Positions 16,840 to 31,800 of a DNA stretch of 64,000 nt are shown piece after piece. The stretch's first letter is position 1, and each line of letters starts with the position of its first letter. Both the position numbers and the translations under genes were made by a program. The notes under the pieces are model-generated. The model saw nothing but the letters and a program-made list of their open reading frames with translations, was not told where the DNA came from and made no database searches. The stretch covers positions 1 through 64,000 of the forward strand of contig PABP01000021.1 of assembly GCA_002699585.1 (NCBI GenBank). Direction: 5' to 3'. Source of the DNA: Anaerolineaceae bacterium (GTDB taxonomy: Bacteria > Chloroflexota > Anaerolineae > Aggregatilineales > Phototrophicaceae).

Positions 16840-19800
16840 ATGTTTTCAAAATGGCATAGGTTTTTTGCGTTTATTTTGATTTTCTTCGTTGTTGCTTATC
16901 CACAACAGCATACATCTTTACAGTTTGTAGCGAGCGCCCAGGAGGCGCAGCCTACATCCGAGCAGCCTGTTGCAACCGGGACACCTGAACAAGCCCCGGA
17001 TTTGCAGTCTGAACAAGACCCAACACAACCGGCTGAAACGCAACCGGCAGAGACGCCGCCACCTGATAATCCAACAGCCGAGCCTACTGAAAAGGCCACG
17101 GGTGAGCCGACAGATAGCCCAACGGATGCGCCAACAAGTGAACCCGTTGATAGTCCAACCGACGAACCTTCAGACGAGCCGACGGATGAAGCGGCAGTTG
17201 AACAACCGAGCGACCCAACGGAAGATCCAACGGATGACCCAACGGAAGATCCAACGGATGAGCCGACAGAAGCCGCCACTGATGAGGTGACAACGACACC
17301 AGAAGATGTGCCGGAGGGTACGCCGACTGAGTTGCCATCGGATACCCCTGCGCAGGAGCCGACCGATGTTCCTGCGGAAGAACCTACCGAATCAGCAGAT
17401 GCGCCCCCAGCCACATTTAAGCCTTCATTTAACGTATCGCCCCAGCAGGGTAATGCGCCGCTGACGGTCAACGTCAGTGACACAACCTCTGGCAACCCGA
17501 CCAGTTGGAGCTGGAACTTCGGCGATGGCTCCGGTGAGGCAAGTGGTTCATCTGCCTCGCATACTTATAATCAGCCCGGTACCTATACCATTACGCTCAC
17601 CGTCAGCAATGACACCAATTCCGGCCAGGCCACACGCCAGGTTGTGGTTTCAGCAGCTCAGGCCAGCATACAAGCCAATTTCGATGTTCAGTATGTGGGC
17701 GCACGGGCCGTGCCCCAGGCTGTGCAGTTTAATAACAACAGCACGGGCGACATCACCAAACATGAGTGGGATTTCAACGGTGATGGGACAGTTGATAGCA
17801 CGGCGACGTCGCCTTCTTTTACGTATAATGCGGTGGGTAACTATACCGTCAGCCTAACGGTGACGGGCAGCAATGGCCAGACATCGACGGCTGTGCGCAC
17901 AGTGAGCATTGTGGCTGGCAACGTTGCCCCGGTTGCCGCCTTCCGTGCAGAACCCGCAACTGCCCAGGCTCCAGCGACGATTTCCTTCATTGACGAAAGT
18001 CAGAATACCATTTCGCAGTGGCTGTGGACCTTCCATGATGGCAGTACAGCCAGTTCGCAGAATGCCCAGTTCACTTACAATACGCCAGGGACATATACGG
18101 TGACATTGCAGGTGACTGGTCCGGGTGGCAGCAACAGCACATCCCGTGATGTCGTCATTACTCAACCCGGCTTTTCTTATACCTGTACATTTGAACGTGC
18201 CCCTGCGACTGGGGTTTCGCCGCTTAATGTCGCTTTTGATGCGGACATCAGCATGTCGGCAGGTGGCCAGGTTACCAGCGTTACCTGGGACTTTGGCAAT
18301 GGCCAGTCGGCGAGCGGTAGCTCGGTCAGCATGACCTATTCGACTGACGAAAGCACCACGACCTACGATACGACCATGACTGCCACAATTTCCGATAGCA
18401 ACGGTGGCAGCTATAACTGTACGAAAGTGCGCGATGTCACTGTGTATCCGGCGACGGCGATAAATGCCGTGTGTAGCGTACCTGATAGTGCTCGGCCCAA
18501 TCAGTCGATAACGGCGTCCGAACGCAGCATTGGCAACAACATTACATCCTGGCAATGGACCTGGGGTGACGGTAACAGTTCCAGTGGTAATGACCACGAT
18601 GCGCGTACCCATGCCTATGCCAATGTCGGCTCATATGATGTCTATCTCCAGGTAACCAATGGCGATGGTGGCAGTGATTCTCAATACTGCGGTACGGTCG
18701 TCGTCAGCGATGGCGTCCAAGCCAGCTTCTCAGGTGTGCCTTCGGAAATTACTATCTTTGATGAATTTACGCCAAGCGATACCAGCCAGGGCGATATTGT
18801 CTCCTGGGCCTGGGACTTTGGTGATGGCACGACATCAGGAGCACAGAACCCCGGTTCCCATGCCTACACTGCTCCGGGACAATACACGGTTTCGTTGACC
18901 GTTGGCTCTGCTACGGATAGTGACACGGCAACCCGTACCGTTACAGCCCTCAACAACATTTTTGCTGATTTTGAGCCTGATGATGGCTTCGCGGTTGTTG
19001 GCCAATCCATCGGACTGATCGACGAGTCAACCGGTCCGATCACGTCATGGTCCTGGGATTGGGGCGATGGCAGTGATTCGGTTAATCGACAAAATCCGGG
19101 CTATCATGCCTATCGCCAGCCTGGGACGTATACCATTAGCCTGACCATCAATAACGACCTGGGCTTCCCTGAAACCACAACCCGTGACGTCCAGGTGGTG
19201 CCTGCTTTGAACCCGCGCGTCAGCGTGAACCCCAGCAACGCAACTGCACCCCAGACCGTTACCTTCAGTGGTCAAACCGATCAGCCGACCAGTAGCTGGC
19301 GTTGGGCATTTTCCAACGGTTGGACCGCAAGTGGCCAGTCCGTTAGCTTGACCTTTGATGAGCCAGGTACTTACACAGCCACGCTTACGGTCGCTGGTCC
19401 GGCTGGCGAAGAACGCGCACAAGGGACCGTCACCTTAACATCTGGTGGCGAAATTCGGGCGGCGTTCTCGCCGTCGCAGTGGAATGGTATTGCCCCTCTG
19501 ACGGTCTCATTCTCTGATCAAAGCGTCGGTGATGGTATTCATCAATGGGCATGGGATTTTAACGGCGATGGCAATATCGACAGCAGCATCCCGAACCCAT
19601 CTTATACATTTAACAGCGCTGGAACCTATAATGTTCGCCTGACCGTGACAGGGGATGCTGGTAGCGCCAGCGCCAGCAATTCGATCACTGTTTATGATGT
19701 GAATAGCTCATCCGCCAGCTTCTCCGTCGATTATCTATGCGATGGTGAAGTAACCTTCAGCGCCAGTAGCGGTGTTGACGTGCTGAGCTGGGACTTTGGC

Positions 19801-22800
19801 GATGGTGATGTCGGCACGGCAGAATCGGACATCAGCCACGTGTACGCCTCTGGTGACTACACTGCAACCATGATCTATGCGGGTCCCGGCGGTGCTAGCT
19901 TGGCTGTGAGCCGCAGCATCAACGTAGAAAATAATCCCTGTGATGGCAGCAGTGAACCCATCAGCGACACATTCGATCCCACACTCGGTAAGGGTGGCTG
20001 GCTGCCAGAGGGTAGCCTCGGTTTGCCTGGTCAACCCGTTGTCTGGGAAATTACCGTCGGCAATAATGGCAATGTCCCTGGGACGGGCGTTCGCGTCCGC
20101 GACCAGATTAATGATTATCTCCAGGTGATGGATGTGCGTGTGCCTGATGGCCGTGACATCACCTATACCGTCGATGGCCAGCGCGTAGACGTCATTATTC
20201 CCGTGCTTGAGCGCGACAATCCGGTTGTCTTTTACATTGACACTGTCGTCGTGACCTCACCGGAGAGTGGCCTGGTCAACAATATGGCTGCCCTGGATGG
20301 CAATGGACTGACGGCATGGGCAGAGGTAAAGGTTGCTGCTGGGTCTGAAGATGTCAATACGATTATCATTCAGGCGGAACCGCCGTCATTACCCGATGGC
20401 CCTGATCCGAACATCAGTGGATTACCTTATCCGGCAAGTATCTGGGCTAATGAACAGGCGTGCTTCACAGCCCGTTTCACCAACTCCGGGACCAATCCTG
20501 GCTTTGGGCCTTACCTTCGCGTGTTGCTGCCACCAGAACTTATTCTGGATAGTGCTGATTTCATCAACACGCCCCAGTCTATCATCAACGTCGGCACGTT
20601 TACCGGCCCAGGCAATCAGCTAACAGATCCCATTTCTGAGGATAATGTCATTGGCACTACGGGCTGGCAGTTCTTTGTGATTCGGTATCCGATTGGCTCT
20701 GTCGTGACAGGCAACCCGCCGCTCGATATGGAAATGTGCCTCTCAGTCGATGAGAGCATCGCGCTCATTGGCATAACCTATCCTTTCGAAATTATTCCCG
20801 GCTATGAATTTGGTGATACGGCGACTGGCGACAATGGCCCGATTGTCGATACAGATGACCCAGGAAAAGATGGGGCTGTCGAGCTTAAGTTGGTGGAATT
20901 CGAAAAGGACAATTCCACACCTGAAGACGAACGTCCGCCCGGACCAGTCTGGGAGTACGAATATTATCTGACAACAACATTGGCCCCCGGCCAGCGCCTG
21001 ACAGACATTGCTATCGTCGATACGCTGGATGCCGATTGGCAGTTTACGTCGTTTGATGGCATCAGCGGCACCTGTAATGCCGTCCAGGCGGGGGCGCCAT
21101 CAACGCCTGCGGCACCACCACCACCTGTCGGTGGGGGCACAATCACGGTCAACTTCAGTGAGATCGAAAACACTGGCTCGAATACCTGTACAGTCGTCAT
21201 CACTTACAGCGGCTACATCCTCGATATTCTGACCGAGGACGGTACGATTGATCCTGACGAAGAAGGCATCGTTAATGTGGCGACCTTCGACAGCTCATGG
21301 ACAGGCAACGATGACTTACAGGACATCACTGTACCAGAGTTGAGCGATACCAATACTGTTCTGGTCGATAATATGGTCTTCCAGAAGAGCGTCTCGCCAG
21401 GTACAAGTGTACCAGAAACAGACCTGGCCTATACAATCAATTTCCAGATTACCCAGTTTGATAGTATCTCGGCTGCGGTCATCACCGATACGATACCAAA
21501 TGGCATCAGCACCGATTATGATTCTTATAGGGTTAGAATTGGTGGTTCCACTTATCCTGTTCCAAATACGGCAATCACTCATATCAACAATGCTGATGGC
21601 ACGATTACTGTTTCGTTTGACCTCGAAGATGCAACGGACATCCCCATACCGCTGCCGAGTTCTGGCGATGGGCAAATTCAGTACGATGGCGTCATTGATG
21701 TGTACTATCGGGATAGTGCTGGCAATCCAAACACAGACGAACCGATTCGTGCATCGGATAGCATGACGAATACCGTCACTGGGGACTTCGTTCTCTCAAG
21801 TGGTATGACCCAGTCCAATGATTCCAGCGCGACGGTGGACATCATCCCTGTGACCATTTCCAAGCAGACGTTAACAACTATCAATCCGCCGGAAAATGCG
21901 GCTGGTTACTCGCACGGTGAAGATGTGACTTTCCGCCTGACGATGAATATCCCCTCAGGCGATACGCGCGGTATTGTCTTCCGCGACTTCTTGCCGCTCC
22001 CGGTCTTCGATATTGATGACCCTGACCTGGGCTTTGAAGTACCTGCTGGACCTGGTCCCTTCACAGTGCCCGTCCAGAATACGAGCAATGTGTGTTATCA
22101 GCAGTTTAACCTGGGCGATAACGACACCAATTGTGGTATCACCTGGGGGCCGGATGCGACCATCTTCCCGCAGATTGAAAGCTTCAATCTCGATGGCGCG
22201 ACCAACAGCCTGGAAATCGTGTTTGAGGACATCAATACCAGTGGTGCCCAGACGATCCAGATTGATCTGACGGTTGCCGTCATTGACAATCCCTTTGCAG
22301 ATGGGTTGTTCTTATCGAACCAGTTTGAATCTGAGGTACAGAATACCCCCGGCACGATTCTGCCACTGGACGCGATTTCTTACCTGAACCTGAGCGCTCC
22401 ACACCTGGAAATCATAAAAGGCGTGGTTGATAGCTCCAATAGCAGCGTGGTGATTAGTCCTGCGGCAACAGGCGGTGCAGTGGACGCTGATTCCGATGGC
22501 GATGCTTCTGGCTTTGATGCCAACGATCAGGTGACGTACGCCATCACCGTAACCAACACGGGTGGGGCACCCGCATATGACGTCCTTGTTGGTGATGATA
22601 CCTCGTCGCTGACGGGCCTGGAGAACTGCGTTGTCGACACTGTAACGACAGAAACAGGCACGTCACTGACCTATACGGGCAGCTTGCCTGCTATCACACT
22701 TACCAGCCCGATTGCGCCATCCGGGCAGGCGGTCGTTCGCCTAACGTGCGAAACGACGGACATCATCAACCCGAATCAGAACATCACAAATACAGCGACA

Positions 22801-25800
22801 GCCGATTACAACGGCTTGCCCATCCTTGACTATACATACAATTCGGCGCCTATCGCCTATCCACAAGTGAGCGACACCGCTGAGATCACCATGCGCGATG
22901 TCGAAATCGCTAAATCTGTTGCTCCGACGAGTGCGACCATTGGTGAGACGGTGACTTATACCGTGACCGTCACCCTGCCCGGTGGTGAAATTGACAACTT
23001 GCAGGTGCAGGATGTGCTGCCCGCGGGTATGGCATTTGTTGATTGCACCAGCGTGACGCCCTCCGGTAGTACTGCGGTTGTGACCAATCTTCCTGGCGGG
23101 TTCGCAGATGCCTGCAACGCACCAATCAATCCGACCATTGCTGGCAGTGGCACGACCATTACTTTCGATCTTGGCGATGTTTCAGTGAGTTCACCGACAG
23201 GCAATGCCGATGTTCGCACGCTGGACATCGTCTACACAGCGGTTGTACTTGATGTCGGTACGACTGAAGGGCTTGGCGGTACAACAACCGATCTAACCAA
23301 TACAGTAACGCAAAGCAGCGATGATACTGACGATCACACAGATCAGGCGACGCTGAGCGTCATTGAGCCAGAACTGACGATCTCCAAAGAGGCGACGCCG
23401 GATACAGGTGACGCTGGCGATACCATCGACTATGTCATTACTGTCGAGCACACGGCCAACAGCAATGCCGATGCCTACGATCTGGTCGTGACGGATGTGA
23501 TCCCGGCAGGCATGACCTTCGACGCATTCGGTACCATCAGCCCAACGCCATCCGTAGCTGCTTCCTATAATGGCACGGATACGATTACGGTTCGTTTTGA
23601 TGCCCTGACCACCAGCCAGACAGCGACAATCCGCTACAGCGTCACGCTGGATAACGATGTCGAAGCTGAGCAGCAGCTTACCAATGATGTGGGCCTGTCC
23701 TATGACTCGCATCCAGATGATGACCTAACGGATGTTTCGCCCTATACCGACCCCACCGACCGTGAGCGCGATTACACGGATACGACCGACGACACGGTGA
23801 CGATTGTGCCGTTCCTGCTGGATAAGACCGTCACCAGCACCAGCGAAGTCGCGACGACAGGTCTCGTCAACGTCGCGATTGGTGAGCGCGTAACCTATAC
23901 CGTTACCGTCGATGTGCCGGAAGGTGTCCATGATAACGTGGTGCTGGTCGATACACTTGACAGTGGCCTTGCCTTCGCGGATTTGAGTGCAACGGGTGGC
24001 ATCAGCAGCATCAACTTCAATGGGGTTACGTCCAGCCGCACGACGACCCAAATCCTCAACGACGCTGATACCAGTGTCACCCTCAGTGGGCGGCAAGCGA
24101 CGTTCAACTTTGGCACGTTAACCAACAATGCAGCCCTGACTGATGGCGTGGACCGGACATCGGTTACGCTGGTTTACGAAGTGGTTGTGCTGGATTCTAG
24201 CGCGAACAATCGGGGCAATACGCGCAATAACAGCGCCAATTTGACCTATGATAATGGCGGAGATGTGACTGATTCGGCCCCCAATGTGCGCATTGTGGAG
24301 CCAACTCTCCAGATCAATAAGACCGCTAACCCGGCTACCGGCGATTCTGGCGATGCGATTACCTTTACGATGGTGATTTCGCATACAACAGCGAGCAATG
24401 CAACTGCATTCGATATTGCCCTGGAAGATGTCATCCCAACAGGCATGACCTATGTCGCCGCATCGCTGACGAATACGGGTGGTGTCGCTCCTGCTACCTT
24501 GACCGAGAGCGGCGGCACGATCACAGCCACCTGGGATAGCCTGACGACAGCCCAAACCTCAACTTTAGAGTTCCAGGCGACGTTGGATGGCACCGTTTCA
24601 CCCGGTTCGACCATCACCAATACAGCTGACATCACCGACTATGATTCATTGGCTGGGGATAATATCGACGATGGTTTGTCGCCATACATCCCTGGCAATG
24701 AAGACAGCGAACGTGATTACACCACCAGTGATACGGCGGATGTCGAGATCGCTAACCTGACGATGGATAAGACCATCACCGCGACCAGCGAAACCGCCAC
24801 CACAGGTAATGACGTTGCCATTGGTGAAGTTATTTCTTATCGATTGGCCTTTGGTGTGCCGGAAGGTGTGACAACCAATGTCACGCTTATGGATACACTC
24901 GATGCGGGCCTAGCCTTCGCAGACATGACTAACGCAACAATCAATTTCCCCAGTGGTGTGACGTCCAGTGTGGCCACGCCAACTATCTTGAGTGCGGCCA
25001 ATACCAGCGTTGGCAACTGTAATGGGGGTGGTTGCTCGGTCACATTCGACTTTGGCACCCTGACTAACAGCAATACCAGCGGCACCATCAGCCGCCCGGA
25101 AATTGTCATCACCTATGATGTCGTTGTGCTCGATATCGCGGGCAATACGCGCGGCACAGATCGTGGCAATGCCGCGATGCTGGACTATGACACAGCGCCA
25201 GTAGATGGCATCAGCCCCGTGTCACCGCCGCAAGTTACTATCGTTGAACCGGGCCTGCAAGTAGTCAAGACGGCTAGCCCAACGACTGGCGATGCTGGCG
25301 ATGAAATCCTGTTTACATTGGTCATTTCACATATAGTGGCTAGTGATGCCACAGCATTCGATATTGCCCTCGAAGATGTCATTCCGGCAGGTGTAACCTA
25401 TGTGGCTGCATCCCTGACGAATACGGCGGGTATCGCTCCGGCTACCCTGGCTGAGAGCGGTGGCACGATCACAGCTACCTGGGACAGCCTGACGACAGCG
25501 CAGTCCTCAACCATCACGTTCCGAGTGACATTGGATGACGCGACTGAACTTGATCAGGTCATCACCAATACCGCTGACATCACCGACTATGACACCCTCG
25601 TCGCTGACGATGTCACCGATGGTCTATCAACGCATGTCAACGACGGGACCGATGGTGAGCGTGACTACAATACGAATGACACCGCCAATGTGACCATCAC
25701 AAATGGCAATACCATCACCAAATCGGTGACGAGTACCAGCCACACAGGTACGGATGCCAGTGGTGACAGTCAACATGACTTGACTATTGGTGAAGAAGTT

Positions 25801-28800
25801 AGTTATGAACTGGTCGTCACATTCCGTGAAGGCACCAGCGATAACGTCCGTGTAGAAGATGTCTACCCGGCAGGCGTCGCCTTTGACTTTATCAGCGCCA
25901 GCGTGACCGCTGTTGGCGGTAACCTCACGGGCATCACCAATGGCGCATTGCCGACAGGTGGTAACGGGACCGCAGGCACACCGCTGTACTGGGACTTCGG
26001 AACGGTTGTCAATACAGCCGACAATGTCTCAAATACGGATGATCAGATTACCATCACAATCGTGCTGCGTGTCGATGACAACGTGGCCAACGATGGTACG
26101 GGAACCAACGATAAGAATCAGTCCAACACAGCGACGGTTCGTTATGAGGATTACCAGACCAACGCCGAATCCGACAGCGATACAGCTACGATTGATGTGG
26201 TCGAGCCCGAACTCTCACTGACCAAGACGCGCGTCACCACTCCGGGTCCGTTTGAAGCAGGCGATACGATCGAGTATCGGATTACGCTGGAGCATACGGC
26301 CCAATCAACAGCCAATGCCTACGACATTGTCGTCACCGATACCTTACCGACAGAGGTGAGCTTAGTGGGCCTCGTGGGGGCCAGCACAACCTGTGCTAGC
26401 GTCACACCGAGCTTCACAGCGCCGACGCTGACCTTAACGATTCCATCGCTGAGCCTAGCGACGGACAGTTGCGACATCGTCTATGAAGTGACGGTCGGCA
26501 ACGATGTGGAACCAAGTTCGACGTACACCAACACGGCAGGCAGCAGCTACAGCACGCTGCCCGGTACGCCAACCGATGATCGTACCAAGAACACGAGCGA
26601 TGATACGGCCACGTTTGATACACCCAACCCGACTATCACCAAGGCCGCGACCAGTACTAGCCATGCCGATACCGGCACAGGCGCAGATAGCGACTTCGAT
26701 TTGGCCATTGGTGAGCAGGTCACCTACACGCTGACCGTCACCATGCCGGAAGGCACGACGGACAACGTCCGCGTCATCGACCTGCTGCCGCAGACAGGCG
26801 TTTCCTTCGAATACATCAGCTCGCAGATTGCGACCATCGGCACAGGCATCACGCTGGGTAGTGGCTCAGTCGGTACAGCCGGAAGCTACGCAGCAGGTGC
26901 GGAAACGGTCACCTGGACGCTGGGCACCGTCACCAACCCACCCGGTAATGGCGATACCCTGACTTTCGAAATTTTGGCACGTGTCAATGATGTCGCCGCC
27001 AACGTGGGTCTTGTCACAGACCAGGATGTCAATCTGGTGAATACGGGCCGCCTGATCTACGAAGACAGCACCGGAACCGACCAGACACTCAATGACACCG
27101 AGACAGTCGATCTGGTCGAGCCTGAACTCTCGCTAGCCAAGACACGTCTCACGACACCTGGACCGTTTGAAGCAGGCGATACCATCCAGTATCGTATTAC
27201 TCTGGATCATACGGCACAGTCAACAACCAATGCCTATGACATTGTCGTCACCGATACCTTGCCAACGGCAGGTATGGGTTTCGTGGGCATTGTAGGCGGT
27301 AGCACGACCTGTGCCAGCGTCACACCGAGCTTCACATCGCCGACGATTACGTTCAGCATCCCGTCGATCACATTGGCCTCAAGCAGTTGCGACATCGTCT
27401 ACGAAGTGACTGTCGGCAATGACGTCGAGCCGAGTTCCAGCTACACGAACACGGCGGGTAGCAGCTACAGCACGCTGCCCGGTACGCCAACGGATGATCG
27501 CACCAAGAACACGAGCAATGATACGGCCACGTTCCAGACGGCCAGCCCAACGATCACCAAGTCAGTGACCAGTACCAGCCATGCTGATACGGGCACAGGC
27601 GCAGATAGCGACTTCGATCTGGCAATCGGTGAAGAAGTGACCTACACGCTGACGGTCACCCTGCCAGAGGGCACGACAGACAACGTTCGCGTCATTGACT
27701 TGTTGCCGCAGACAGGCGTTTCCTTCGAATACATCAGCTCGGAGATTGCGACTGTGGGCACGGGCATCACCCTGGGAAGTGGATCAGTCGGCACAGCCGG
27801 AACGTATGCAGCAGGTGCGGAAACGGTCACCTGGACGCTAGGCACCGTCACCAACCCGCCCGGTAATGGCGATACCCTGACTTTCGAAATCGTGGCCCGT
27901 GTCAATGATGTGGCCGCCAACGTGGGTCTCGTCACAGGTCAGGATGTCAATCTGGTCAATACGGGTCGCCTGATCTACGAAGACAGTACAGGTGCGGATC
28001 AGACACTCAACGATACCGATACGGTCGACTTGGTTGAGCCGGAACTCTCGCTGACAAAGGCGCGCGTCACCACGCCAAATCCGTTCGACGCCGGAGATAG
28101 CATCCAATACACGCTGACACTCAGCCACACGGCCCAATCAACGGCCAATGCTTATGACATCGTCGTAACCGATGTGTTCCCAACCACACTGACCAGTTTC
28201 GCCAGTGTAGATGGTGGCACTTGCACAGTTAGCGCGACCAACACATCGACAGCAGGACAGGTTGGCTTTACGGTTGCTCAACTCAACCTGGGTGCGACCT
28301 GTACCATCACTTACAGCATCACTGTGGGTGTTGATGTCGAGCCGGGGACGACCTATACCAACACGGCATCGGCTGTTTACAGCAGCCTACCCGGTACGCC
28401 TGCGGATGATCGTACGAACACCACACCAAACGATACGGCTACGTTCACCACACCCGGACCGAGTATCACGAAAGCGGTCTTCGGCACATCTGATGCGGGT
28501 AACCAGAACTATGCCATCGGCGAACTGGTGACATACCACATCATCGTGACACTGACCGAAGGCACCACGCGCGGCGTCACCGTCAGCGATGCACCACCAT
28601 CCGGCACAGCGACCCTCACGCCCATCAGCATGAGCGTCCTGGGTGCGGTCGGCGGAACCGATACAGCCATCACGACTACAGGCGCTAACCTGAGTGCTAC
28701 CGATACCGCCGCGCCGTTGTCCATCAACTTCGGTGATGTGACGAATCCGGCGGGCGGCACCAACCAGATTGTTCTGGAAGTCATCGCCCAGGTGACGGAT

Positions 28801-31800
28801 GATGTCATCAACACAGGTCTGGTTGGCAATCAGGATACCAACGTGACCAATACGGCTACGCTGGCTTACACCGATGGCAACGATGCACCGCAGACTGAAA
28901 ACGATACGGCCCAAATCAACTTTATTGAGCCAGAACTGACGCTGGCGAAAGATAACCAGCCGACAGGTGTCCCGGTTGCGGATGGCGGTGATACGCTGCA
29001 ATTCCGTATTACCTTGACACACACCGCCAATTCACTGGCCGATGCCCATAACATCGTCGTAACAGATGTGCTGCCCACAGCTGGAATGAGTTACAACCCG
29101 GCGACGGGTATCGTTGGGGCCAGCACAACCTGCGTTGGTGTGACGTCCAGCTTCGCATCACCGAACATCACTTTCAATGTGCCGACGCTGGCCCTGGCGA
29201 CGAATAGCTGTGACATCGTCTATAGCGTGACAGTCGGCACGGACGTCCAGCCAAGTTCGACGTATACCAACGTGGCGGATGCAGATTACGACTCATCGAC
29301 TACGGTTGATGATCGTACCAAGTCGACCAATAGCGACGATGCTGAGTTCACGACACCCGGTCCGCAGTTGGTCAAGCGCATTGTGAGCACATCACTGGCG
29401 GATACTACCGATGGTCTCGATCTCGACCCGGATGTAGCCATTGGCGAAATCGTCACCTTCGAACTGGAAGCGACGATGGCCGAAGGGACCAGCAACAACG
29501 TATCGCTGGTCGATACCTTGCCAGCGACCTTCACGGTTGTGGATTCGGAAGTTTATGCCATTGGTAGCAACATCAGCGGTTCATCATTGACCGTGGGCAC
29601 TGCCGGAACGGTTGCAGGCAATCAGGTGACGTTCAACTTCGGCAACATCGTCAATATGCCGGATGGTGTTACAACGGCTGCTGATCGCATCGTTGTGCGC
29701 ATTGATGCGCGTCTGACAGATGATCCATCCAACGCTGATGGCCAGACCAAGACCAACACGGGCCAGCTCAACTACACCGATAGCACCAACGCGCCACAGT
29801 CCCTATCCGATACGGACGATATTGATGTGGTTGAACCTGCGCTTGTCATGACAAAAGCCTTCAGTGAAGCTCAAGTCGTGCGTGGCTCCATGCTCAACAT
29901 GGTGCTGACTGTTACCAACAATGGCACGGCCCCGGCTTATGACATCGTGGTAAACGACATCTTTGCTGGTACCAACCCCACAGGCGACATTGACCTGAGC
30001 AAGGTCCGTATCAATAGCGTTACGGTGACATCTGAACCAAGTGGCGCCAATACCAATACCAGCAGCAGCGTGACGGGCACCTATGGCACCAGCCAGTTGA
30101 TCGCCAATATCGCGCGTTTGATGCCAACAGAGACAGTCGTCTTGACAGTCAATATCACCATTGATCCAACAGCGACGCCTGTGCCGTTGCTGGGTACGGA
30201 TGCGCTCGACAACACAGCCACCGTTGACTATGATTCCACGCCGGATGATGCCCAGCACAACGATGCCTCGGATCGTGATTACGACACGAATGCCAACGAC
30301 ACGCTGGAAATCATCATACCGACCATCACTGTCACCAAGGTCGATGATGTTGACCCTGTCAATGCGGGTGGTATCGTCATCTACACCATCACCGTCGAAA
30401 ATACAGGCACGCCAGATGTTCCGGCTAACGATGTCATCGTCACGGATACGCTGCCGACGCCAACCGATGGTGTAACAGTCGTGTTGGTGACGCCTAGCCA
30501 GGGGACGTGTGGACCTGTTGTGGGGGGGCAATTAACTTGCTCGTTGGGCACCCTTCTCAGTGGTGCGAATGCAACCATCACCGTCCGTATGCGCGTTGAT
30601 GCCGCAAATCGTCCGCAGCAGATGACCAACAACGTCAATGTCACCACACGTCAGGGTAACGATGAGGATGCTGACGAAACAACCGACATCGTTGATCAGA
30701 TTGATCTGGAATTGGACAAGGTCGTCAGTCAAACGCAGCCAGCCGAAGGTGATACCATCACCTACACGCTGACCGCCAGCAACAACGGTCCTTCGGATGC
30801 GACCAATGTGGTTGTAACGGATACCTTGCCCAGTGGCTTGACCTATGTCCAGTTCATTCCGAACACGTTGCCATGTGTCTTCACAGATCCGACGCTGACC
30901 TGCACCTTCCCGACCCTGGATGCACTCGACTTTGTAGAAGTCGGCATCCAGGCCACCGTCGATACGGGCGCAGCCGCCCTGACGCAGCCCATCGTGAATG
31001 CTGCGGCCGTCATCGCTGATGAAAGCGGCGGCGCAGGTTATCCTGATGAAACGGACAACACCAACAACGAAGATACGGCCCCGATCACAGTTACAACGGT
31101 TGACCTGGCTGTTGTGAAGTCAGTCACGCCGACTGCACCGTCAGAAGGCGACATCGTGACCTATACCATCCAGGTGACGAACAATGGTCCCGCCAATGCG
31201 ACTGGCGTGGTCGTGACCGATACGCTCCCGGCTGGCCTGACCTACGTCAGCAATAACAGCGCCAGTACCGGGACCACATATGCGCCAGCAACAGGGGAAT
31301 GGGCTATTGGCGATCTGACAATTGGAGCCAGCATCCAACTGGAAATCAGGGCGCGTGTCAACGCCGGTACAGCCGGAACGCAAATTACCAATACGGCCTC
31401 GCTGACCGATGTCGATCAGACGGACCGTGACCCCACCAATAACAGTGACGACGCCGTTATCGTAGTCGATGGCCTCGATCTGGAAGTCATCAAGACGGTC
31501 AATAACACTATCCCGCAGGAAGGGGATACGATCACATACAGCATTCTGCTGCGTAATTTGGGTGCGGCCAACGGAACAGGCATCACTGTAACCGATGACC
31601 TCAATGGGGTAACAGGTATCACCTACGTCAGCCATACGGCACCAGGCAGCACCAGCTACAACCCGGCAACAGGCCTATGGACGGTTGGCAGCCTGAACGC
31701 TAACCAATCGCTGACGCTGACCGTGGTTGCAACTGTGGATGCGGGCGCTGCTGCCCTGACGCAGCCCATCATCAACAATGCCGCTGTGTCCGCTGTCGAT

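Noticed and set aside
16896-17495. 199-codon antisense frame, Ser/Val-rich, opposite the stalk of the giant gene
   Set aside because: It mirrors the repetitive TP/DE codons of the plus strand (repeated VGSSVGSSVG). It has no ribosome site and no independent composition.
17854-18612. 252-codon antisense frame opposite the PKD array
   Set aside because: This is a shadow of a long GC-balanced coding strand. The product is without domains, and other similar antisense frames (for example 29803-30531) occur along the same gene.
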